Notes: generated by a model from the letters alone, not told the origin. Positions 43,916 to 53,508 are shown, counted from the stretch's first letter. The stretch is 64,000 bases of DNA from Xanthomonas vesicatoria ATCC 35937 (GCF_001908725.1 NZ_CP018725.1:1612001-1676000), one strand, 5' to 3'. Program-made: numbers and translations.

Positions 43916-44701
43916 ATGACCGACCCGTTTACCAGCGACGGCGCGAAGATGCCGCCCAAGCCCTTCACCATCGAAGAGGGGCGCCGTCAGGTGCGCAGCT
44001 TCGTGCTGCGCCAGGGCCGCTTTACGCCCGCGCAACAACGCGCCTTCGATGAGCTGTGGCCGCGCTTCGGGCTGGATTACACCGGTGCGCCGCGCGACCT
44101 GGATGCCGCGTTCGGCCGTCCTGCTCCCAAAGTGCTGGAAATCGGCTTCGGCAATGGCGCCGCGTTGCGCTTTGCTGCGCAACACGACCCCAGTCGCGAC
44201 TACATCGGTGTCGAAGTGCACGCACCCGGCGTCGGCCGGTTGCTCAACGCACTGGACGATGACGGCAGCACGCATGTGCGTCTGTATCACCACGATGCGG
44301 TGGAAGTGCTCGAACACGAGATCGCCGATGGCGCGCTGGACGAAGTGCGTATCTACTTCCCCGACCCGTGGCGCAAAAAGCGCCATAACAAGCGTCGCCT
44401 GATCCAGCCGGCGTTTGCGCAGTTGCTGGTGCGCAAACTACGCGATGGCGGCCGCCTGCACGCCGCCACCGACTGGGCCGACTACGCCGAACAGATGTGG
44501 GACGTGCTCGACGCCACACCAGGGCTGATCAACCGCGCAGGACCGCGCGGTCACGTCGAACGCCCCGCCTGGCGCCCGCAGACCCACTTTGAAACCCGCG
44601 GCCAGAAGCTTGGGCACGGCGTGTGGGATCTGCTCTACGACCGGGAATCGGGAATCGGGAATCGGGAATCGCAAGGGCAACTGCCCGCGTCGCCCGGATA
44701 A
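43916..44701 (+). CDS. trmB: tRNA (guanine-N7)-methyltransferase TrmB, with repeat-derived tail
   Basis: A 261-residue enzyme making m7G46 in tRNA. SAM site [32 protein letters not shown] holds the PDPW/K-H-K signature; [12 protein letters not shown] follows. The family normally ends near [10 protein letters not shown]. Here the last about 20 residues ([11 protein letters not shown]..) are encoded by tandem GGGAATC repeats, so the natural stop was displaced by repeat insertion. Function is probably unaffected. Confidence 0.93.
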   Translation: MTDPFTSDGAKMPPKPFTIEEGRRQVRSFVLRQGRFTPAQQRAFDELWPRFGLDYTGAPRDLDAAFGRPAPKVLEIGFGNGAALRFAAQHDPSRDYIGVEVHAPGVGRLLNALDDDGSTHVRLYHHDAVEVLEHEIADGALDEVRIYFPDPWRKKRHNKRRLIQPAFAQLLVRKLRDGGRLHAATDWADYAEQMWDVLDATPGLINRAGPRGHVERPAWRPQTHFETRGQKLGHGVWDLLYDRESGIGNRESQGQLPASPG

Positions 44702-44760
44702 CCAAAAGCGTCAGCAATTTTCGCTCTGCCAATTCCCCATTCCCGATTCCCCATTCCCGG
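44641..44760. repeat. inverted clusters of GGGAATC heptamers
   Basis: Four perfect GGGAATC copies at 44643-44670 and four reverse-oriented near-copies at 44731-44760 (ATTCCC with alternating C/G). About 60 bp separates them. Together they can form a large hairpin between trmB and the transporter gene. Such heptamer arrays are scattered in Xanthomonas genomes. Confidence 0.85.
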
Positions 44761-44766
44761 CCCCCA

Positions 44767-46629
44767 ATGGATACCGCGCTGACGCTGACCAACGATATGA
44801 AGCTCGTCCTCGGGCTGGTCGGCTTCACGATGGCGATGTTTTTGTTCGAGCGCATCCGCGCCGATGTGGTGGCCTTGATCGTGCTGGTGGTATTGGGCGT
44901 CACCGGGCTGGTGGCGCCGGAAGAACTATTCGGCGGTTTTTCCGGTAATGCGGTGATGAGCATCATCGCCACCACCATTCTTGGTGCAGGGCTGGAGCGC
45001 ACCGGCGCGTTGAACCGGTTGGCCACCTGGCTGCTGCGGCGTTCGCACGGCAGCGAGCAACGCCTGATGATGATGACGCTGGCCATCTCCGGCTTGAACT
45101 CATCGTTCATGCAGAACCCATCGGTGATGGCCCTGTACCTGCCGGTAGCTTCACGGTTGGCCGCGCGCACCGGACTCACCCTGCAACGCATGTTGCTCCC
45201 CATCGCCGCGGCCATCGTGATGGGCGGCGCGCTCACCATGGTGGGCAATTCGCCACTGATCCTGCTCAACGACCTGCTGGTGTCGGCCAACAACAACCTG
45301 CCCTCGGGCATGGCCAGCATCGAGCCGTTGACGATGTTCGCGCCATTGCCGATCGGCGTGGCCTTGCTGATTGCCGCACTGCTGTACTTCCGCTTCTACG
45401 GCGATCGCAAGCTGATCGAAGAGGAAAGCCTGATCAACGAAGGCGTCACGCCGTCGCGTACCGAAAGTTATTTCGCCAAGACCTACGGCATCGATGGCGA
45501 TGTGTTCGAGCTCAGCGTGACCGCCGAGAGCCCGCTGGTCGGCATGACCCTGGGCGAAGCCGAAGCCATTCACGACGCGCCGCTGTTGTTGGCCCTGAAG
45601 ACCGGCAACGACACCCGCCTTGCCCCGCCAGCGGACATGCGCATCTGGGTCGGCAGCGTGCTCGGTGCGATGGGCAAGCGCCAGGACGTGACAGACTTTG
45701 CGCAGAACCACTTCCTGCGCATGTCCTCGCGGTTGCGCAATCTGGGCGACCTGTTCAACCCCAGCCTTGCGGGTATTTCCGAAGCGGTGATTCCGCCCAA
45801 CTCACGGTTGATCGGCAAGAGCGCCGGCGAATTACGCTTGCGCAAGCAGAGTGGCATCAGCCTGCTGGCGATCAACCGCGACAAGCAGGTGATCCGCGAG
45901 GACGTGCGCAACGTGCCGTTGCGGGCAGGCGACATGCTGGTGTTCCACAGCATCTGGCAGGACCTGGCGCAGGCGGCGGAAACCCGTGACTTCGTGCCGG
46001 TTACCGACTTCCCCAAAGGCGAGCAACGCCCGCACAAGTTCAAGATCGCGATGGCGATCTTCGCCTTCACTATCCTGATCGCGTTGACCTCGCGCCTGCC
46101 GGTGGCGCTGACGCTGATGACCGGCGTGGCCTGCATGCTGGTCAGCGGCGTGCTGCGCATGGACGAGGCCTACGCCTCGATCAACTGGAAGACCATCTTC
46201 ATGATGGCCGGGCTGATTCCGCTGGGCTGGGCGATGGACAGCAGCGGCACCGCGGCCTGGGTGGCCGGCCACACCATCGACCGCCTGCCCGAAGGCGTCC
46301 CGGTGTGGGCGCTGGAAATCAGCCTGGCGTTGTTGACCACGGCATTCTCGCTGGTGATCAGCCATGTCGGCGCGACCATCGTGATGGTGCCGATCGCGGT
46401 CAACCTGGCGCTGGCGGCCAACGGCAATCCCACTGCATTTGCGCTGATCGTGGCGTTGTCGGCGTCCAACAACCTGATGACCGCCTCCAACCCGGTGATC
46501 TCGATGGTGGCCGGCCCGGCCAACTATCAGCCGCGCGAGCTATGGCGCGTGGGCGCACCGCTATCGCTGATCTATATCGTGGTGATGGTGTCGATGATCA
46601 ATCTGATGTTCTGGTGGGCTGCGCGCTGA
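44767..46629 (+). CDS. SLC13/DASS-type transporter with TrkA-C domains
   Basis: A 620-residue inner-membrane protein (MDTALTLTNDMKLVLG). There are hydrophobic helices in two halves and between them two cytoplasmic TrkA-C-like domains (ESPLVGMTLGEAEAIHD; SRLIGKSAGELRLRKQSGI). Signature-like segments are FMQNPSVMALYLPVA and SASNNLMTASNPVISMVAGP. Family members carry sulfate, dicarboxylates or other anions; the substrate is not predictable here. The start at 44767 is chosen because the upstream codons are repeat DNA. Confidence 0.85.
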   Translation: MDTALTLTNDMKLVLGLVGFTMAMFLFERIRADVVALIVLVVLGVTGLVAPEELFGGFSGNAVMSIIATTILGAGLERTGALNRLATWLLRRSHGSEQRLMMMTLAISGLNSSFMQNPSVMALYLPVASRLAARTGLTLQRMLLPIAAAIVMGGALTMVGNSPLILLNDLLVSANNNLPSGMASIEPLTMFAPLPIGVALLIAALLYFRFYGDRKLIEEESLINEGVTPSRTESYFAKTYGIDGDVFELSVTAESPLVGMTLGEAEAIHDAPLLLALKTGNDTRLAPPADMRIWVGSVLGAMGKRQDVTDFAQNHFLRMSSRLRNLGDLFNPSLAGISEAVIPPNSRLIGKSAGELRLRKQSGISLLAINRDKQVIREDVRNVPLRAGDMLVFHSIWQDLAQAAETRDFVPVTDFPKGEQRPHKFKIAMAIFAFTILIALTSRLPVALTLMTGVACMLVSGVLRMDEAYASINWKTIFMMAGLIPLGWAMDSSGTAAWVAGHTIDRLPEGVPVWALEISLALLTTAFSLVISHVGATIVMVPIAVNLALAANGNPTAFALIVALSASNNLMTASNPVISMVAGPANYQPRELWRVGAPLSLIYIVVMVSMINLMFWWAAR

Positions 46630-46788
46630 GGGTTGGCGTGTTGCGGGTTCGCAAGTTATCGGCGCGTGCTGATGCCGCATAACCTCACGCCTACTGACCG
46701 ATCTACCTGCGGCTCTGCATCCTCGATCTGGCAGCAAGCGCTGCGGCGCACCCGCCATCGGGTTGCAGCGCGACGGCATTGTCGGGCC

Positions 46789-47130
46789 TTATCCGAGCAG
46801 CACGTGCTCGCCATCGACGCGTATCGGCACGGCAACAAGCGATTGACCGCGACACGGGCCGCTGATGCATTCGCCCGCAATGAGCTCGAATGCAGCGCCG
46901 TGCGCAGCGCAGACCAGGTGGCCGTCCTTGGTCTTGAGGAACTGCCCCGGCGCCCAGTCCAGCCGGCGTCCGGCGTGCGGGCAGACGTTCAACCACGCCC
47001 TGACCTGCGCACCTTCGCGATACAGCACCAGCGACTCTGCGCCATCGTCCCGGATGGCTTCCACTTCAAGAAATCCGGCATCGGGAATCTGCGCCAAGGT
47101 GGCCAGCGTGGTCGGCAAGGACGATGACAT
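46789..47130 (-). CDS. small Rieske [2Fe-2S] protein
   Basis: A 113-residue ferredoxin-like Rieske protein. Cluster ligands Cys50/His52 (NVCPHAG) and Cys74/His77 (VCAAHGA) have normal spacing. No export signal when started at 47130 (MSSSLPTTLA), so probably a cytoplasmic electron carrier or the small subunit of an oxygenase whose partner is elsewhere. About 160 bp before it (46630-46788) holds nothing notable. Confidence 0.85.
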   Translation of the reverse strand: MSSSLPTTLATLAQIPDAGFLEVEAIRDDGAESLVLYREGAQVRAWLNVCPHAGRRLDWAPGQFLKTKDGHLVCAAHGAAFELIAGECISGPCRGQSLVAVPIRVDGEHVLLG

Positions 47131-47391
47131 GAGCAACGAGTGCGAAGAACGGTCGCCGATTGTGGCATGTGCGAGCACCCTCACCGTACGCAGTGAAACG
47201 CCATGTCGATGCAACACCACGCGTGACGTGGTTTGGGAACAGCCGCGCATCAGCCCGTATGGCTGCCCTTGGTTAGCACGCGCAGCGTGATGCATTTAAC
47301 AAAACAGCACTCGAATTAACGAACTTTTCACTCAATGACATGAAACGGCAACGATACTGCGCGCTTGTTTCCTGCCCGGCAGCCCACCGCC

Positions 47392-47667
47392 ATGCCTGCA
47401 CGCATCTTCCAATTCGGCAACCTCCACCACCTGTTTGCGCCACGCAAGCCGCGCCACCCGTTGGTGCGCGTTGCAGCCGGTCTCGCTGGCTTGGCCATTC
47501 TTGCGGTGTTGATTTTCTTCAGTGTGTTCGTTGGCGCGGCAATGATTCTGGGCGGCGTCGCCTGGAAATTGCTGAGCAAGTCCAACCGCCGCACGCCGCA
47601 GCAAACGCGCGTGGTCGAAGCCGAATACCGCGTAGTGCGCAAGCCCGCGCTGCCAATGTCGCACTGA
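47392..47667 (+). CDS. small single-span membrane protein
   Basis: A 91-residue protein (MPARIFQFGNLHHLFAPRK) with one long hydrophobic stretch (AAGLAGLAILAVLIFFSVFV) and a basic C-terminal tail. Start at 47392 preferred over the frame's first ATG. Family unknown. Confidence 0.6.
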   Translation: MPARIFQFGNLHHLFAPRKPRHPLVRVAAGLAGLAILAVLIFFSVFVGAAMILGGVAWKLLSKSNRRTPQQTRVVEAEYRVVRKPALPMSH

Positions 47668-47728
47668 GCGCATCGCGCCCGCTGCACACCAGCGCGTCTC
47701 GCTACAGGTTCAAATCGTCGACACATTG

Positions 47729-47762
47729 AATCGGCATGCCCGCAGGCATGCCGATTCGCGTT
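47729..47762 (+). terminator. terminator-like hairpin
   Basis: Perfect 12-bp stem AATCGGCATGCC, 4-base loop, then CGCGTTTT, 60 bp after the small membrane protein gene. Confidence 0.6.
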
Positions 47763-47887
47763 TTGGTCGCTGACCGGTTGACTGGCTGTCGGGCAAGCCA
47801 ATGTGCTGGTACGCACTTCACTAGCGACGGTTCCGTCCTACACGGCCAAGCGGCTAGACTCACGCGTCCCGTTCCGAGGATGCGTGC

Positions 47888-48601
47888 ATGACCCACGATG
47901 TGATTCCCGCTGCCGATATTCCGCGCATTCCGGTGGTGGGTGGCGGCAGCTTTCCGGTGCACCGCATCTATTGCGTGGGCCGCAACTTTGCCGATCACGC
48001 GCGCGAGATGGGCGCGACCGCACCGGCCTCCAAGGCCGAGCGCGGCCAGCCGACCTTTTTCATGAAGCCTGCCGATGCCATCGTGGTCGGCCACGGCGAC
48101 CAGATCCCCTACCCGCCCGGCACCAACGAGCTGCATCACGAAGTAGAGCTGGTGGTGGCGTTGGGCAGCGATGCACCAAAAGGTGAGTTGCCGGTGGAGC
48201 AAGCCGAACGGCTGATCTACGGCTACGGCGTGGGCCTGGACCTGACCCGTCGCGATCTGCAGGCCGCGGCCAAGGCGAAGGGCCTACCGTGGGACATCGC
48301 CAAGGGGTTCGATCATTCCGCACCGATCAGCGAGCTGGTGCATGCCGGCGAAGTGGGCGCGCTGGAGGCCTTGAACCTGTCGCTGGAGGTCAACGGACAG
48401 GTACGCCAGCAATCGCTGCTGGATCAGATGATCTGGAACGTGCCGGAGATTTTGCATGAACTCTCCAAACTCTACGCATTGCGCGCGGGCGATCTGATCT
48501 TCATGGGCACGCCGGCAGGTGTCGGCCCGTTGCTGCCGGGCGACCAGTTCAGTGCGCGGCTGGAGAACGTGGCCGAACGCCACGGCATCATCGCGGGCTG
48601 A
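47888..48601 (+). CDS. fumarylacetoacetate hydrolase-family protein
   Basis: A 237-residue cytoplasmic enzyme of the FAH family. [14 protein letters not shown], the metal-binding [12 protein letters not shown] (Glu-x-Glu), [28 protein letters not shown] and [13 protein letters not shown] are all typical. Members hydrolyse acylpyruvates or decarboxylate oxaloacetate; the exact substrate cannot be given. Confidence 0.9.
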   Translation: MTHDVIPAADIPRIPVVGGGSFPVHRIYCVGRNFADHAREMGATAPASKAERGQPTFFMKPADAIVVGHGDQIPYPPGTNELHHEVELVVALGSDAPKGELPVEQAERLIYGYGVGLDLTRRDLQAAAKAKGLPWDIAKGFDHSAPISELVHAGEVGALEALNLSLEVNGQVRQQSLLDQMIWNVPEILHELSKLYALRAGDLIFMGTPAGVGPLLPGDQFSARLENVAERHGIIAG

Positions 48602-48662
48602 CATCGGCCGGGCTAGGATCGGCGCAGCGGCAGTCGGTCCGCGTCCGCCTCTGGAGTGCACT

Positions 48663-49094
48663 ATGGGAATGGTCAGCGAATTCAAGCAATTCGCGATGCG
48701 TGGCAACGTCGTCGATCTTGCGGTCGGTGTGGTCATCGGCGCGGCGTTCGGCAAGATCGTCACCGCGCTGGTGGAAAAGATCATCATGCCGCCGATCGGC
48801 TGGGCCATCGGCAATGTGGACTTCTCGCGGTTGGCGTGGGTGCTCAAGCCAGCGGGCGTCGATGCCACCGGCAAGGAAATTCCGGCCGTAGCCATTGGCT
48901 ATGGCGATTTCATCAACACCGTTGTCCAGTTCGTGATCATCGCCTTTGCGATCTTCCTGGTGGTGAAGCTGATCAACCGCCTCACTCATCGCAAGCCGGA
49001 CGCCCCCAAAGGCCCGAGCGAAGAAGTGCTGTTGCTGCGCGAGATTCGCGACTCGCTGAAGAACGACACGCTCAAGCCGCCGAACACGCTGTAA
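48663..49094 (+). CDS. mscL: large-conductance mechanosensitive channel MscL
   Basis: A 143-residue pentameric channel that opens on hypo-osmotic shock. [20 protein letters not shown] is the standard N-terminal helix, followed by TM1 ([16 protein letters not shown]), a periplasmic loop, TM2 ([16 protein letters not shown]) and a C-terminal helix ([10 protein letters not shown]). Complete. Confidence 0.96.
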   Translation: MGMVSEFKQFAMRGNVVDLAVGVVIGAAFGKIVTALVEKIIMPPIGWAIGNVDFSRLAWVLKPAGVDATGKEIPAVAIGYGDFINTVVQFVIIAFAIFLVVKLINRLTHRKPDAPKGPSEEVLLLREIRDSLKNDTLKPPNTL

Positions 49095-49245
49095 GCGGAC
49101 ACATCCACCAGGCGCATCGCGCATGGGGATTACGTTTCGCACCCGTCCACCGCGATCTTCGCGCACAGGGATGACTTTTCGCACGCCGACGGGGGACCTC
49201 GCGCTGATAAGCTCGGGGTCCCCCTTGTCGTTGGAGCCGCCCTGC

Positions 49246-50664
49246 ATGCGTCGCCTCGCTGTTGCCATCTCTGCCCTGCTTGCCTGTTCCTCCGCGCTTG
49301 CGGCACAGACCACCATTGCCGACAGCGCGCTGCGTACCGCTGCGCAATTGCGCGAGCAGGCCCTGGCCGACAACACCGGCTTTGCAGTGGTGGAATCGCT
49401 CACCACCGAAGTGGGCCCGCGTATTGCCGGTGGCGACGCCGATCCGCGCGCGGTGGCCTGGGCCAAAGCCAAATTCCAGTCGTTGGGCTTCGACAAGGTG
49501 TGGACCGAGCCGGTGACCCTCCCCAAGTGGGAACGCCGTAGCGAACACGCCGCAGTCGTCGGCGCGCACGCGCAACCGTTGACCGTCACCGCCCTGGGCG
49601 GCAGCCCGGGCGGTAGCGTCGAAGGTGAGGTGGTGCGCTTCGAGAACCTGGCCGCACTGCAGGCCGCGCCTGCGGGGTCGCTGACCGGCAAGATCGCGTT
49701 TGTCGATTACCAGATGGTCAAGGCGCGCGACGGCAAGGACTACGGCAACGGCGGCGCGGTGCGCAGCAAGGCCCCATCGGAGGCGATTCGCAAGGGCGCG
49801 ATCGGCTTTGTGATGCGCTCGGCAGGCACCGATTCGCATCGCGTGCCGCATACCGGCATCACCCGGTTCGACGAAGGCCTGACGCCGGTACCCGCCGCCG
49901 CCTTGTCGGTACCCGATGCCAATCAGCTGGCACGTCTGGCCGCGTTGGGCACCACGCGTATCCGGCTGGCGCTGGATTGCGGATGGGATGGCACCGCGAC
50001 CTCGTACAACGTGATCGGCGAGATCACCGGGCGCAGCAAGCCCAAGGAAATGGTGGTGATCGGCGGACATCTGGATTCGTGGGATCTGGGCACCGGTGCA
50101 ATCGACGATGGCGCTGGCGTGGCCATCACCATGGCCGCCGGGCATCTGATCGGCCAGCTCAAGCAGGCGCCCAAGCGCACCATCCGCGTCATTGCGTTCG
50201 CCAACGAAGAACAAGGGCTCTACGGCGGCAAGGCCTATGCCGCCGCGCACGGCAAGGATGCCAAGGACATGGCGCTGCATCAGATCGGCGCCGAGAGCGA
50301 CTTTGGTGCGGGCCGTATCTACGCGTTCAACACCGGCTCTGCAGCGCCGGATGCCTCGCGCGCGGCGACCAAGCAGATTGCCGGCGTGCTGGCACCGCTG
50401 GGCATCGAGTATGCGCCGAGTAAGGGCGGCCCCGGCCCGGACGTGGGCCCGATCTCGGCCAAGGGTGGTGCGTGGGCGTGGCTGGCGCAAGACGGCACCG
50501 ACTACTTCGACCTGCACCACACCGCCGACGACACGCTGGACAAGATCGACCCGAAGGCGCTCGCGCAGAACGTTGCCGCCTACACCGTGTTTGCGTATCT
50601 GGCAGCCGAAGCCGATGGCGATTTCGGCAGCCGTGCCAAGTCCGTGCAACCGCCGAACGAGTAA
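49246..50664 (+). CDS. secreted M28-family zinc peptidase
   Basis: A 472-residue exported aminopeptidase-like enzyme. Signal peptide MRRLAVAISALLACSSALAA. Zinc ligands and catalytic residues: GGHLDSWDLG near residue 273, IDDGAGVA (bridging Asp), NEEQGLYGG near 319 (catalytic Glu) and a later ESDFG. A PA-domain-like insertion (GKIAFVDYQM) precedes them. The frame opens at 49123, but only the start at 49246 gives a signal peptide. Probably periplasmic or secreted, releasing N-terminal amino acids or dipeptides. Confidence 0.88.
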   Translation: MRRLAVAISALLACSSALAAQTTIADSALRTAAQLREQALADNTGFAVVESLTTEVGPRIAGGDADPRAVAWAKAKFQSLGFDKVWTEPVTLPKWERRSEHAAVVGAHAQPLTVTALGGSPGGSVEGEVVRFENLAALQAAPAGSLTGKIAFVDYQMVKARDGKDYGNGGAVRSKAPSEAIRKGAIGFVMRSAGTDSHRVPHTGITRFDEGLTPVPAAALSVPDANQLARLAALGTTRIRLALDCGWDGTATSYNVIGEITGRSKPKEMVVIGGHLDSWDLGTGAIDDGAGVAITMAAGHLIGQLKQAPKRTIRVIAFANEEQGLYGGKAYAAAHGKDAKDMALHQIGAESDFGAGRIYAFNTGSAAPDASRAATKQIAGVLAPLGIEYAPSKGGPGPDVGPISAKGGAWAWLAQDGTDYFDLHHTADDTLDKIDPKALAQNVAAYTVFAYLAAEADGDFGSRAKSVQPPNE

Positions 50665-50716
50665 TCTGGCAACGCAGCGCTGCGAATGCGTTTTTACTCC
50701 AGGACGAGCACACACG

Positions 50717-51769
50717 ATGGCGGTCAAGCGGCAACGTAGTGCGAATACCGCGGCCACGTTGCTGGACGTCGCCAAACATGCGGGCGTCTCGCCGATGACC
50801 GCCTCGCGCGTGATCAACCGGCACCCGCATGTCGGCCAGGACATGCGGGTGCGCGTGGAAGCCTCGGTGCAGGCCTTGGGTTACCGGCCCAATCTTGCCG
50901 GCCGCTCGCTGCGCACCAGCGGCCTGTTGCGCATCGGCGTGTTGTACAGCAACCCCAGCGCCGCTTACCTCAATCAATTCATGCTCGGGCTGCTCGAACA
51001 GAGCAGCCTCAACGGCAGCCAGGTGCTGGTGGAAAAGTGCGGCGCCATCCGCAGCCAGCGCGCCGCGACGGAGCGCTTGCTGGCCGCCGGCGTGGATGGG
51101 GTGATCCTGCCACCGCCGTTGTGCGATTCGCGCCAGACCATCAGCGAACTGGATGCGCGCGGCATCCCGGTGGTGGCGGTGGCCAGCGGCGCACCGATGG
51201 CGCAAATCAGCTCGGTCCGCATTGATGACTACCAGGCCGCGCGCGCCATCGTCGCGCATCTGATCGAACTTGGGCACCGCCGCATCGCGCTGATCAAGGG
51301 CGACCCCAAACACACACCGAGTGCGCTGCGCGCCAACGGCTATCTCGACAGCCTGCAGGCTGCAGGATTGGCGATTGCAGAGAACCTGATCGCCGAGGGA
51401 CTGTTTACGTATCACTCCGGGCTACTCGCTGCGCGCAGCCTGCTGGCCCAACCTACGCCACCGACCGCCATTTTCTGCAGCAACGACGACATGGCGGCCG
51501 CCGCAGTTGCGGTTGCGCACGGACTGGGCCTGCGCGTGCCCGAGGATGTCTCAGTGGCCGGCTTCGACGACACGCCGGTGGCCACCACCATCTGGCCCGA
51601 ACTTACCACCGTGCATCAACCGGTCGCCGCGATGGGACGCGCGGCAGTGTCGTTGCTGGCAGATGCGATTCGCCAGCGCCGCAAGGGCGATGCCGCACAG
51701 GGCGTGCATCAGGTGATGAAGTACACCGTGGTCAAGCGCGGCTCGACGGCAGCGCCGCCCAAGGAGTGA
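50717..51769 (+). CDS. LacI/GalR-family transcription regulator
   Basis: A 350-residue repressor. The N-terminal HTH and hinge read ATLLDVAKHAGVSPMTASRV and LGYRPNLAGRSLRT; the sugar-binding domain carries TAIFCSNDDMAAAAVAVAHG and VAGFDDTPVATTIWP. It follows the peptidase gene by about 50 bp and converges on the P450 gene. A LacI-type palindrome lies 11 kb away at 62595; whether it is the target is unknown. Confidence 0.92.
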   Translation: MAVKRQRSANTAATLLDVAKHAGVSPMTASRVINRHPHVGQDMRVRVEASVQALGYRPNLAGRSLRTSGLLRIGVLYSNPSAAYLNQFMLGLLEQSSLNGSQVLVEKCGAIRSQRAATERLLAAGVDGVILPPPLCDSRQTISELDARGIPVVAVASGAPMAQISSVRIDDYQAARAIVAHLIELGHRRIALIKGDPKHTPSALRANGYLDSLQAAGLAIAENLIAEGLFTYHSGLLAARSLLAQPTPPTAIFCSNDDMAAAAVAVAHGLGLRVPEDVSVAGFDDTPVATTIWPELTTVHQPVAAMGRAAVSLLADAIRQRRKGDAAQGVHQVMKYTVVKRGSTAAPPKE

Positions 51770-51921
51770 TGCGTTGACGCACCAGCGTGCAGCGAATTGG
51801 TTGAGCCTGGATGCCGTGGAAGTGTGCGCCTGCGATGGGCGACACGGTCATTCGCACTGTCTACCGACGCCGATGCAGCCCACTCGCCGCCGCATGCACG
51901 CAGGTCAGCAAGCTGCATCCA

Positions 51922-52962
51922 CTAACCACGCACGACATCGACCTGAGAGACCCCGAGCAATCCAGCCAACGGTACCTGTGCCTGGCGCTGCCGCGGGCTG
52001 ACGGTCGCTCCCTGATTGCGCAGGATATCCAGCAACTGTTCCGCCAGGGGCATCACCATGTGCCGGCCCCAACAGCGCTCCGACACGTGACCGAACGGGA
52101 AATACCCAGACTGATGATCCGGATCCAGCTGATTCCAGCGCTGTGGGCGAAATTCATCCGGTGCGTCCCACAGCGCAGGGTCGCGATGGCTCAGCAGCGG
52201 CAGCACCAATACATCGTCTTGCGCGCCGATACGGGTATCGAGTAGCGGATACTCCGGCGATGCGTTGCGCAGGATATTCCAGGATGGCGGCAGCAGACGC
52301 AGCGACTCGTAGACGATCGTGCGGCTGGAAATGTCCGGATCGAACGGTGCTCCAAGCCACAGTGCGTTGGCGACCAAGGTGGAAATCGTGAAGCACACCG
52401 GCGCGGCGGTTCTTCGATACAACCCCATGGCGAAGCGACGTGCATCGTAGCCGTCTGCTGCGGCAGTCACTGCCGCAAGTGCCGACGCGTTGGGTTGCAG
52501 CGCAAGCGGTCTCACTGCACCGGCCGCGATGAGTGCCCAGGTCAGCTTGGGCGTCAGCTCCAGGATGCGGTCCATCAACATGCGCAACCGCAGCGGGTCG
52601 CCACCCAGCAGCAGATCGCGCAAATAGGCGTGCCCCACATGCGGCCACGAGCCGGTCAGATCCACGTCTACCGGGATGGGACGCTTCAATGCCTCGCGCA
52701 CATCGCGCCCGATTGCCTGCATCAGCTTGGACGCGTGCGTGCGAGCAATCGATCGCCCCTGCAGCGGCTTGAAGGTCGGCCGCTCGGCTTCGGTCGCAGG
52801 ACGCGCAGCGAGCAAACGATGCGTCATTAGAGGGCCGGCAACACCGACGGTATCTCCATCCAGTCGAAAGACGTCCTTGCCTCTATGCTCGCGCAGCAGC
52901 GCCAGCAAACGCGGCGCGAAAACAGTCGCCCGGCCCAAGTCAGCGCTAGTGGATAGAGACAT
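51922..52962 (-). CDS. short cytochrome P450, proposed peptide-crosslinking enzyme
   Basis: A 346-residue P450, shorter than the usual about 400. The heme loop is FGHVSERCWG with ligand Cys297, the K-helix ExxR is ESLR (219-222) followed by LLPPSW, and the PERF-like element is EFRPQRW. In the I-helix the usual (A/G)Gx(D/E)T is replaced by AAPVC (about 186-190), so the acid-alcohol pair for O2 activation is absent. No membrane anchor. The gene begins 116 bp downstream of a tiny gene whose product ends SYSWYIWY, same strand. P450s of atropopeptide and biarylitide pathways crosslink aromatic residues in such cores. Function inferred from context; no redox partner is encoded nearby. Confidence 0.85.
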   Translation of the reverse strand: MSLSTSADLGRATVFAPRLLALLREHRGKDVFRLDGDTVGVAGPLMTHRLLAARPATEAERPTFKPLQGRSIARTHASKLMQAIGRDVREALKRPIPVDVDLTGSWPHVGHAYLRDLLLGGDPLRLRMLMDRILELTPKLTWALIAAGAVRPLALQPNASALAAVTAAADGYDARRFAMGLYRRTAAPVCFTISTLVANALWLGAPFDPDISSRTIVYESLRLLPPSWNILRNASPEYPLLDTRIGAQDDVLVLPLLSHRDPALWDAPDEFRPQRWNQLDPDHQSGYFPFGHVSERCWGRHMVMPLAEQLLDILRNQGATVSPRQRQAQVPLAGLLGVSQVDVVRG

Positions 52963-53078
52963 CAGGATCGCTCTGCGCTCGTGACGCCCGCGTCCGGCAA
53001 AATGCTTGCCTCGCGCGGGCGGGCATGACCAATATCACACGACACACAAGGCGGTTTCGGCCGCGCTTGCCGGCGTGC

Positions 53079-53159
53079 TCAGTACCAGATGTACCAGGAG
53101 TAGGACTTCAGACTTTTCTTGGAAGCCAACAGATTCTTCAGCGAGAACAGCATCTTCAT
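53079..53159 (-). CDS. 26-residue RiPP precursor candidate with WYIWY core
   Basis: The frame read from 53159 gives MKMLFSLKNLLASKK.. and ends SYSWYIWY then TGA. ATG 53159 has AGGA eight bases upstream; ATG 53168 would add MSL but has no spacing from that site. The first about 18 residues are Lys/Leu-rich like a leader. The end is aromatic and hydrophobic with no follower. The last five residues equal those of tryptorubin A (AWYIWY), a P450-made atropopeptide. The gene lies directly upstream of a P450 on the same strand. A peptide this short would be missed by most gene callers. Confidence 0.8.
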   Translation of the reverse strand: MKMLFSLKNLLASKKSLKSYSWYIWY

Positions 53160-53168
53160 GAGCGACAT

Positions 53169-53508
53169 CCTGTTTGGGGAGTGGTTTGGTGCGCCCTGAT
53201 GGGCATTCGCACAATCGGTGACGCGTGACGCGAGCGGCCATGGTCGCGCTCGCCAAACCAAGCTACGCCTAGCGATCAGCCAGGAACCTTGCGAGCGCGC
53301 ACAGATTCGTCACCCTGCAGCAACCGCATTGCCGCAATACGCGCTTTCACGTACATGACTTCGCACTCAGTACAAACGACCATGGCGGCCAGATTGCCGC
53401 CATGGGTTCAACGCGCCATCGGGTCATCACAACGATGGGTGTCGTCGCCGCCACCTGTGCCGTCCGCGACGGATGGACACCGGCCTCGCCGGTATCCATC
53501 CGGCCGCA
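53169..53508. other. gap upstream of the peptide gene, with a hairpin behind cbsA
   Basis: No gene. It must hold the minus-strand promoter of the peptide/P450 pair. At 53470-53502, just after the cbsA stop, CGGATGGACACCGGC, CTC loop and GCCGGTATCCATCCG form a 15-bp stem with one mismatch. A second imperfect stem (CCATGGCGGC, one bulge) lies at 53379-53406. Either could end the cbsA message before the peptide gene. Confidence 0.6.

Noticed and set aside
42644..44386. 580-codon minus-strand frame across thiS, thiG and trmB
   Set aside because: It spans three convincing plus-strand genes and their terminator; composition artefact.
44643..44760. GGGAATC arrays as a possible CRISPR
   Set aside because: Seven-base units with no spacers; no cas genes in the window.
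49072..50844. 590-codon minus-strand frame
   Set aside because: Antisense to the M28 peptidase and the start of the LacI gene.
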